Positions 60,401-64,000 of a stretch of DNA of 64,000 bases are shown piece by piece (the first letter of the stretch is position 1; each line of letters opens with the position of its first letter). Below the pieces are notes generated by a model. That model saw only the letters and a program-made list of their open reading frames with translations. It did no database searches and was not told where the DNA came from. The stretch covers positions 62,001-126,000 of the forward strand of contig WNNJ02003214.1 in the NCBI GenBank assembly GCA_012934845.2, written 5' to 3'. Source of the DNA: Pomphorhynchus laevis. Taxonomy: Eukaryota; Acanthocephala; Palaeacanthocephala; Echinorhynchida; Pomphorhynchidae. Position numbers and translations under genes: made by a program.

Positions 60401-63178
60401 GCTTGGAAACAATCAATGAAAACGGTTACGTTAAAACTTTTATAACTTCCATATTCAAAAAATTATAAATTAATGTATAAAGATAATTAATATTATTTTA
60501 TTAATAAAAATTATTAAATTTATTTTTTTATTATTCTAAATTTCAATTTAAAATTTTAACATAAATTATATAATATCTAATATAATATTTATTATTAAAT
60601 TATTTATCATTTAATTATTTATTTTTTAGTTTGCATTATTTTTTATTTAGCATTATTATTTTTAAATTTATTCTATTATTTATTATTCAAGATTATTACA
60701 AAAAGCCAAAAATTGTTAATTTTTAGGAATTGGGGCCGAAACCTGATAACATACAGCTCCTTATGATTACCCTGAATTCTTATTCTGATAGATTGTATAT
60801 TATATATAAGTAAATTCATAAAAATTGATATTTTGTTTTTTTTTAAATTTAACTTGATATAATTAAATTTATAAACTTTATATAAATTATTTAATTGTAT
60901 AAATCTTATATAATTTTTTTATTATTTATCTGATATTAATTATAAATTATTTAATTATCTTATAATTATTAATTATTTACTTTAGATTTCATTTTTTAAA
61001 TTATAATTTTGAAAATATAAATTATATAAAATCTTGTATAACAATTATTTATTATTTATAATTATTTATTATTTAAATATTTATTTTATCTATCTTTACT
61101 TGATATTAATTATATAAATTATTTAATTATCTTATAATTATTAATTATTTACTTTAGATTTCATGTTTAAATTATAATTTTGAAAATATAAATTATATAA
61201 AATCTTGTATAACAATTATTTATTATTTATAATTATTTATTATTTAAATATTTATTTTATCTATCTTTACTTGATATTAATTATATAAATTATTTAATTA
61301 TCTTATAATTATTAATTATTTACTTTAGATTTCATGTTTAAATTATAATTTTGAAAATATAAATTATATAAAATCTTGTATAACAATTATTTATTATTTA
61401 TAATTATTTATTATTTAAATATTTATTTTATCTATCTTTACTTGATATTAATTATATAAATTATTTAATTATCTTATAATTATAAATTATTTACTTTAGA
61501 TTTCATTTTTTAAATTATAATTTTGAAAATATAAATTATATAAAATCTTGTATAACAATTATTTATTATTTATAATTATTTATTATTTAAATATTTATTT
61601 TATCTATCTTTACTTGATATTAATTATATAAATTATTTAATTATCTTATAATTATTAATTATTTACTTTAGATTTCATTTTTTAAATTATAATTTTGAAA
61701 ATATAAATTATATAAAATCTTGTATAACAATTATTTATTATTTATAATTATTTATTATTTAAATATTTAAATTTTATTTAGCATTATTTAAGATTTATAA
61801 ATAATATAAAATACGTAGACTCAGTTAGTTGATCTAATCCACATGACCTACGCGATTCTGATAATAATAACTAAAATTACAACGTAAAGATAAAAAATAT
61901 TTTTGACTTACTATAGAATTCAAAATCAAAATCATCAAAGTCTGCACTCAATCCGTTATCTTTGTGCTTCAATTTTATCTTTTCTTTACATGACTTTTCC
62001 AAAATTTCTTTAAAATCTTCGTTTTTGATACGTTTATGATAGAAAGACGATGAGGAAAGACGAATGCCGTAATAATGATATTTTGAGTTACCCCTAAAAT
62101 ATAACGTATAATTATCAATTTCAACTTACCTTAAATTCTAACAGTTTAACATTTTAGCAATCATGATGGTAGCCTTGGTAATTAGACAACATTTGGTAAA
62201 GAAGATAAAGCAACCTTAGATATAAGATAGTGAGAGTAACAAAGCTATTATCCTTATTGCTCTATAGTAACATAATGTCAATATTCCATTTACAATTCCA
62301 CCATTTGAAAGAAAAATATATATATTGTGAATATTGCTTACACGAGCCGCTTTTCTTAATTGGTCGGTTTCATATTTTCCTCGTGTGGTTATTTTAATCC
62401 TATCAGCATCACTGTACGCTACAATTAGCGTGGATGGACCTCATCAGCAGTGAGCCCACGCCTACATTTCGTGTTTCGGTCCTGTTACTGCTTCTGCTGA
62501 ACTCCTTCTCGCCGAAATCAGTGTGTGGTAGATTCGAATTGTGAATAATACTTACCGATCACACCAACTACAGTACACATAAATCATTTAATTTGACATA
62601 TAAGTCAAATATAAACCAGCATTTTGGCGACAAGGAGTTCAGCAGAAGCAGTAACAGGACCGAAACACTAAATGTAGGCGTGGATGACAATAGGATGATT
62701 TAAACTAGTATAAACAAAATTTAAAGATTTCCCTTTATTAAAATAAAAGTTTTATTTTTATCAGCGACGCTCATTGTCCAAAAATTGAATGAAAAACAGC
62801 TGGACAATCGAAATTATATTTTTAGCAAAATCAAAAAAATGTATTCAAATACACTTTTCGAATACATTTTTTTGATTAAAGAACTAGAAGTAAAAAACGC
62901 TTTCGATTAAATAGATACTTCAACGCCTTCACTATACAGAGGATATAATACTTTTTATTTATATTGATGTTACCATCAACTACTAATCAAGCTTACCTTG
63001 TACCTAACCTTCGTGTTTTTATTCCCATGAAAACGCATCTTATTAATTTTCCAAAAGAAGCTTGATTTACTGGATTTTTTTCTCGTTGTGCACAGTAATC
63101 TAGATAAAATGTATAAATGGTACTACGCTGTAAGCTCGTTCCATGAGAAGGCTCAAAATTGTCCCTTAGCCAATCCGA
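42427..63178 (-). CDS. RFX-family transcription factor, RFX1/2/3-like, divergent (5' end missing)
   Basis: This is a winged-helix regulator of the RFX family; RFX1-3/DAF-19 types control ciliary genes through X-box promoters in animals. Nine exons are recognised on the - strand: 63178-62997, 62093-61912, 56678-~56589, 55198-55085, 51104-50968, 48412-48321, 45698-45337, 43804-43651, 42495-42427 (stop TGA 42429-42427). The DNA-binding domain is well conserved; the dimerisation region is recognisable but very divergent. Phases agree for the first three exons, and from 51104 to the stop. The joins 56678->55198 and 55198->51104 do not fit cleanly, so a micro-exon, a GC donor or a rearrangement is likely. 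No start codon or N-terminal activation region was identified. Introns are packed with Penelope-like elements. It could be a decaying paralogue rather than the main RFX gene. Confidence 0.8.
42496..43650. other. Last RFX intron; no gene
   Basis: AT-rich. A short inverted pair (AATTCTTATAT and relatives, near 42860 and 42925) gives a hairpin. Nothing coding is recognised. Confidence 0.4.
44213..44320 (-). pseudogene. Worn partial duplicate of an RFX exon
   Basis: About 105 bases match exon 45698-45337 (its 45470-45580 part) at roughly three bases in four. Shared runs are GCGCAACATTTAACTGTA versus ACGCAACATTTCACTGTAGA and GACATATCCAATTT. The copy lacks about 6-9 bases in the middle and has stops, so it cannot replace the exon. 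It lies in the intron between exon 45337 and exon 43804, as expected for an internal tandem exon duplication that decayed. Confidence 0.65.
44321..45336. other. RFX intron, AT-rich, no gene
   Basis: Low-complexity A/T; repeated TAATTTATTAATAACTTT phrases at 45020-45150. Nothing coding is seen. Confidence 0.4.
45699..46578. other. RFX intron; includes one dispersed-repeat copy
   Basis: A GC-richer patch at 45840-46140 has no recognised identity. At about 46385-46490 there is a copy of the dispersed repeat also found inverted at 8363-8470. Confidence 0.4.
46637..46662 (-). ncRNA. Hammerhead-like core, left arm of the palindrome
   Basis: On the - strand: CTGACGA, then ATCCGTAACGTGGC, then GAAAG. 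Stem II is weaker than in the right arm because of a G>T-type change. Confidence 0.35.
46799..46824 (+). ncRNA. Hammerhead-like core, right arm of the palindrome
   Basis: CTGACGA, then AGCC-ATAACGC-GGC, then GAAAG: the CUGANGA box, a short stem II (GCC/GGC) and the GAAA box in the canonical order. Confidence 0.42.
46883..47857. other. RFX intron; no gene
   Basis: AT-rich; no coding stretch or repeat recognised. Confidence 0.35.
47858..48040. repeat. 50-bp tandem repeat
   Basis: The phrase ATATCTTTATATAATATC recurs exactly every 50 bases (47880, 47930, 47980), giving a little over three near-perfect units of A/T sequence. Confidence 0.85.
48043..48270. repeat. Fold-back element with about 100-bp arms
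   Basis: AACAAGCTTTTTTCAATCGT (left) pairs with ACGATCGAAAAAAGCTTGTT (right), with GATCCTTTTCAAGTT/AACTTGAAAAGGATC nearest the centre. The outer part (TGCTGGAATTATTAT and its complement) extends the arms. The inner end TTGAAAAGGATC...GATCGAAAA resembles the hammerhead layout with two core changes. Confidence 0.7.
48560..50455 (+). mobile_element. Penelope-like element A (GIY-YIG type), degenerate
   Basis: Reading across frame breaks: FIYILPKGHKHIHSSRPIIA near 48660, IMFSIDVISLFTNVSLLDAI near 48855 (RT motif A), WNPLAPVLAELLMRNWEL near 49065 (motif B, altered), LRYVDDTFIHLKKPC near 49150 (motif C), DVLSFLDI near 49270, then a worn VVYQILCEGWDSI near 49720 in the position of the GIY-YIG endonuclease. 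This is the Penelope order LPK-HK, SFDVxSLFTN, YVDD, GIY-YIG. Multiple stops and frameshifts make it inactive. A hammerhead-like core closes the 3' end. It lies in an RFX intron, opposite to that gene. Confidence 0.82.
50401..50430 (+). ncRNA. Hammerhead-like core at the 3' end of Penelope element A
   Basis: Preceded by TTTTGTC, the sequence is CTGAGGA, hairpin GATAGC-AGTTA-GCTATC, GAAAA. All three core pieces and a 6-bp stem II are present. Hammerhead motifs are known in Penelope-like terminal repeats, which supports the call. Confidence 0.55.
50515..50905. repeat. Fold-back element, about 390 bp
   Basis: AATACAATTTTAGTTTTATG...TGAAATTTAATTTACGC (left, about 50530-50590) is the near reverse complement of GCGTAAATTAAATTTCA...CATAAAACTAGAATTGTATT (right, about 50850-50910). 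The arms are about 100 bases; the middle is AT-rich. No protein. Confidence 0.7.
50968..56678 (-). CDS. RFX middle exons (extended dimerisation region)
   Basis: Exon 56678-~56589 (joined in phase to 61912 through a split Asn codon) reads NVSDADGVSRQDLLKFTRCY then KENNEA, matching the family's DGIG...ALQVLYREHCEA block. Exon 55198-55085 reads KMFEEIVDENIEQALSGLKE then FPMYWLVLIVKMIAHIVT. It aligns best with the later family segment NLEGWL(TSAM)SEFP, though by position it should be the part before the FW motif. Exon 51104-50968 reads DYWHEVPMSKVCLSSKVQYY then IERCDIYLYWRFIEFAVADV, matching LxxCDHxLYQxLVEVLxPDV. The 3' limit of the first exon is uncertain: GC donor near 56593, or GT at 56588. 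Confidence 0.65.
51840..53430 (+). mobile_element. Penelope-like element B, nearly open reverse transcriptase
   Basis: From about 52412 one frame reads ILYWNPKLHKNPIKPRFICS, IKHYFSINSTKEFLEQTKGI, NTYDFSTLYTNLDLVDIKEA (motif A), RQVKGVPMGGNSSPIIADLF (motif B), a single in-frame TAA at 53045, then LRYIDDICVFNSNNFY (motif C), YPESLILNKTN, VVYLDMNIKL and DDIFKFTRNIFLHEHPCIPY to the stop at 53426. FSTLYTN and GGNSSPxIADL mark a Penelope lineage distinct from element A. No GIY-YIG domain is seen, so it is truncated or endonuclease-free. An earlier stop lies at about 52403. A copy of the 52341-52455 segment lies at 51843-51968. Confidence 0.85.
53429..54080. repeat. 3' flank of Penelope B with a duplicated unit
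   Basis: CTATATCTAAATTAATGCAT ... AAAACCGCAGGAAATATTAT occurs at about 53600-53660 and again at about 53730-53820, so the element's 3' flank holds a diverged tandem pair. No further coding sequence is seen. Confidence 0.5.
54085..54760 (-). mobile_element. Second, inverted Penelope B fragment (RT end plus terminal repeat)
   Basis: On the - strand 54751-54563 encodes MNIKLTSIKTTFNLYCKDDI then FKFTRNKFLHEHSCIPYNVN, almost the same as element B's C-terminal RT. It continues through ACCTAGTTTAAAATATGTA-matching text into the terminal-repeat sequence with GGGACCGAAACCTGATAG, TTCCTCCTGATGACC and the end phrase CAGTTAGCTGATTT. This ties the orphan terminal repeats at 33.7, 38.1-39.3 and 60.7-61.8 kb to family B. 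Confidence 0.8.
54991..55026. repeat. Perfect 15-bp hairpin
   Basis: TTTGATTCTAGTCAT and ATGACTAGAATCAAA flank a 6-base loop. It lies in an RFX intron close to exon 55198-55085. No function can be assigned. Confidence 0.7.
55199..56588. other. RFX intron; no gene
   Basis: AT-rich, with short TATTTATATAAATATTTAC-type runs at 56270-56350. Nothing coding is recognised. Confidence 0.4.
56880..57412 (+). mobile_element. RTE-like LINE: 5' region and start of the endonuclease
   Basis: At about 57208 the + strand reads NVGTCNVNFAGWEKQELVRE, then FRFSLEIVGVTSLHYSGNG, TKLLDQG and, after a stop, NNFWRAINGKRRQAGVG. WNVGT-N...EL...I(D)IVGxxExxxxGxG...F...GxxxxGVG is the start of an RTE/craniofacial-type APE endonuclease. 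Upstream is a twice-repeated hydrophilic phrase (DDSSGGLDNARKGGR, DDSNSGLNNGPNGGR). It breaks off at about 57412, where Penelope C sequence begins. The catalytic domain and RT are missing. Confidence 0.65.
57413..57495. repeat. Inverted repeat at the LINE/Penelope junction
   Basis: CACTTCAGCACCGAAA (57413-57428) and TTTCGGTGCTGAAGTG (57480-57495) are perfect inverted repeats, 51 bases apart. The middle contains ACTAATGAGTATTGCCGAGT. It may be the outer edge of a Penelope terminal repeat. Confidence 0.6.
57516..58873 (-). mobile_element. Penelope-like element C, N-terminal half
   Basis: On the - strand, near 58323, the sequence reads LGLNFVMFEREHQRYLVVKS, then IRPDSLKLRNL. After a frame change it reads DPEIVVFKAGKGNNILLWSQ, EEYLNEATRQLSSSAYEPIS, ETYFHDDELRNRMLQTNPKN and RFYTLPEVHKD near 57820. 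LxLGxxF, a DKG-like segment, Y...L and LPKxHK are the opening blocks of Penelope reverse transcriptases. Stops and frameshifts are frequent. A roughly 55-base phrase (GGTCTCTTGCAGACTCATTG / GATCTCTTGCATACTCGTTG) flanks this half at 57516 and 58818. Confidence 0.72.
58921..58944 (-). ncRNA. Hammerhead-like core at the end of Penelope element C
   Basis: On the - strand: CTGAAGA, AGGC-GTTGT-GCC, GAAAC followed by GTTTTTGCC. It resembles the CUGAAGAAGGC...GCCGAAACGUU motif that recurs in Penelope-like elements of many animals. Placement at the element's 3' end fits. Confidence 0.6.
59177..59916 (-). mobile_element. Penelope-like element C, C-terminal half with GIY-YIG endonuclease
   Basis: From about 59880 on the - strand: NEAMRIRKICSREMSSKSVQ, KLEGQFLKRGYSQRQIKTPI, ERVRNLERVKLLE, KFNVVIPYS, which is the thumb/linker of a Penelope RT. 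Then at 59359-59177: YLDECLDCDEQYVSLTSTQY and NIRAGNRRRDIFTKRL...VAHIIDHPEH. The (G)xYxxxCxxC...YVGxT...R...H...H pattern is the GIY-YIG nuclease; the glycine of YVG is Ser here, so this copy is probably dead. It lies 5' of the N-terminal half on the same strand. Confidence 0.78.
60195..60223 (-). ncRNA. Hammerhead-like core, left arm
   Basis: On the - strand: CTGAAGA, hairpin GCTAAC-AAAA-GTTAGC, GAAAT; followed by ATCAAAAA as in the 15.8 and 16.1 kb copies. Confidence 0.45.
60238..60266 (+). ncRNA. Hammerhead-like core, right arm
   Basis: CTGAAGA, hairpin GCTAAC-AAAG-GTTAGC, GAAAT. It is the mirror of the left-arm core, 15 bases away. Confidence 0.45.
60690..61840 (+). mobile_element. Penelope family B terminal repeat with internal satellite
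   Basis: It begins near the block AGGAATTGGGGCCGAAACCT with ACAGCTCCTTATGATTA, and ends with the inverted family signature ACGTAGACTCAGTTAGTTGA at about 61812-61835. The ends match family B copies at 33.7, 38-39 and 54 kb, but the interior is expanded by an A/T satellite. No protein. Confidence 0.65.
60890..61770. repeat. About 171-bp tandem repeat (satellite-like)
   Basis: The phrase ACTTTAGATTTCAT occurs at 60979, 61151, 61322, 61493 and 61665, a spacing of 171-172 bases. Units share TATAAAATCTTGTATAACAA and ATCTATCTTTACTTGATATT and are nearly identical, so amplification is recent. Confidence 0.9.
61912..63178 (-). CDS. RFX exons with the DNA-binding domain
   Basis: Exon 63178-62997 begins SDWLRDNFEPSHGTSLQRST and continues IYTFYLDYCAQREKNPVNQA, SFGKLIRCVFMGIKTRRLGT. 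Exon 62093-61912 completes it with R, GNSKYHYYGIRLSSSSFYHK and then a charged tail (RIKNEDFKEILEKSCKEK, ADFDDFDFEFYS). The split codon AG|G gives the Arg of RRLGTR-GNSKYHYYGIR, the RFX signature. VFMG(I/L) followed by TRRLGTRGNSKYHYYGIR is specific to the RFX1/2/3 group rather than RFX4/6. Upstream exons must lie beyond 63178; none could be named. Confidence 0.9.
62440..62690. repeat. Fold-back element with GGACCGAAAC/CTGATGA block
   Basis: CCACGCCTACATTTCGTGTT TCGGTCC...CTGAACTCCTT (left) is the near reverse complement of AAGGAGTTCAGCAGAAGCAG...GGACCGAAACACTAAATGTA (right). In the left arm, - strand, GGACC-GAAAC is followed by a CACG/CGTG-type hairpin and then CTGATGA-GGTCC, whose GGTCC can pair with GGACC. 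It resembles a hammerhead opened at stem II. It lies in the RFX intron between the two DNA-binding-domain exons. Confidence 0.55.
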
Positions 63179-64000
63179 CTAAATAAAAGGGTGAAATCAA
63201 AAATATTTTGATCCACAAGCTCAACATTAAATAAATTTTTGTTTATTTTAAAAATCGATTGACTTTCAATGAAAACATCAATTCAACAAATTGCAATCCG
63301 TATTTATTCTTGTAGCGTAAGGAGTTTAATTTTACTTGACAGTTGCTTGATTAAAATACGACGAGTAGATTATATTAAACTCTCGAACGCTGCCGATCAA
63401 GCAACAATGGGAATTAATAATGAAGTTATTGATGCGCATTTTTTGTTTATAGTAAAAGCTGATTAATGCTACTCGTTTACTCTTTTTAAGTTGATATAAT
63501 GCGTTTTTACTCGTTGTTCCATTTCCTTAATTAATTTTAGAATTTATGTAGGCTACAAACTTCAACTTCTTCGTAGTTTAGTATAAACCTTCTTTTCTAC
63601 CACAACTCGTAACTTGCCCATTTGATTTGGTAAGTTATGTTGCATTTGCATACAATGATTTATATTGTATAAATTCTACATTAAAATAAAAATTAAATGC
63701 CATATTGTGAATCTTGATAAATCGGTATTAGAGAGAGTGGCAATTATTTCGTTAAACAGATTGAAGTTATCAAACAATATACTCGTTTTCCTATCTCTCC
63801 ATATGATGCCTTTCCTATTTTCAGAAATTATTTATTTATAATTATTAATCTTTATTTTTGATTTATTTTTAATCAATAAATAATATCAAATACATAAACT
63901 AAAATAGCTGATCTGATTTGAATTCTATCAAACCTATAAAACTAAAACACATTTGAAAGACTGTCGGATGACAGTAGTATGGAATTCGGTTTCTTTGTGT
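63179..64000. other. Upstream part of the RFX gene; exons not recognised
   Basis: No confident coding exon is seen on either strand. On the - strand near 63650-63560 a short open stretch (MQMQHNLPNQMGKLRVVVEK) ends just before a possible GT donor, but the phase does not fit the next RFX exon, so it is not called. Confidence 0.35.

Noticed and set aside
63560-63650. Candidate first RFX exon (MQMQHNLPNQMGKLRVVVEK)
   Set aside because: The donor phase is incompatible with the next exon and there is no conserved match; kept only as a remark.
1-64000. tRNA or rRNA genes
   Set aside because: No stretch with A/B-box-like sequence and cloverleaf, or with conserved rRNA segments, was noticed in either strand.

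Overview
This is AT-rich nuclear DNA from an invertebrate animal. It has spliceosomal GT/AG introns, many degraded non-LTR and Penelope-like retroelements, and two convergent host genes. Species and phylum cannot be read from it. The host proteins are clearly metazoan, and the RFX protein is unusually divergent, which suggests a fast-evolving lineage.

Left two thirds (about 1.5-42.1 kb, + strand): a complete gene for Brr2/SNRNP200, the U5 snRNP helicase that unwinds U4/U6. I could join 33 exons by eye (6492 coding bases, 2163 residues) with every splice phase consistent. The N-terminal helicase cassette keeps its catalytic motifs; the C-terminal cassette has decayed ones. Its introns hold a degenerate CR1/jockey-like LINE (2.1-4.8 kb), an antisense LINE (14.1-15.1 kb), a long 5'-truncated CR1/L2-like LINE (19.0-21.9 kb), a LINE tail (28.4 kb), Penelope terminal-repeat pieces (33.7, 38.1-39.3 kb) and a retroelement C-terminus (40.7 kb).

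Right third (42.4 kb to beyond the window, - strand): nine recognisable exons of a divergent RFX1/2/3-like transcription factor, running from the winged-helix DNA-binding domain (63.2-61.9 kb) through the RFX dimerisation region to the stop codon at 42.4 kb. Its first exon(s) are missing or unrecognised. The two genes converge with 279 bp between their stop codons. The RFX introns are filled by at least three Penelope-like lineages (48.6-50.5, 51.8-53.4 and 57.4-59.9 kb) and an RTE-like endonuclease fragment (56.9-57.4 kb).

The most striking theme is a set of small fold-back elements and Penelope ends that carry hammerhead-ribozyme-like cores (CTGANGA, a short hairpin, then GAAA). Several occur as head-to-head pairs inside palindromes (46.6, 60.2 kb, and single cores in 15.7-16.2 kb). 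A second block, GGNCCGAAAC next to CTGATGA, recurs in other Penelope terminal repeats. Everything was called by eye; no searches were run.
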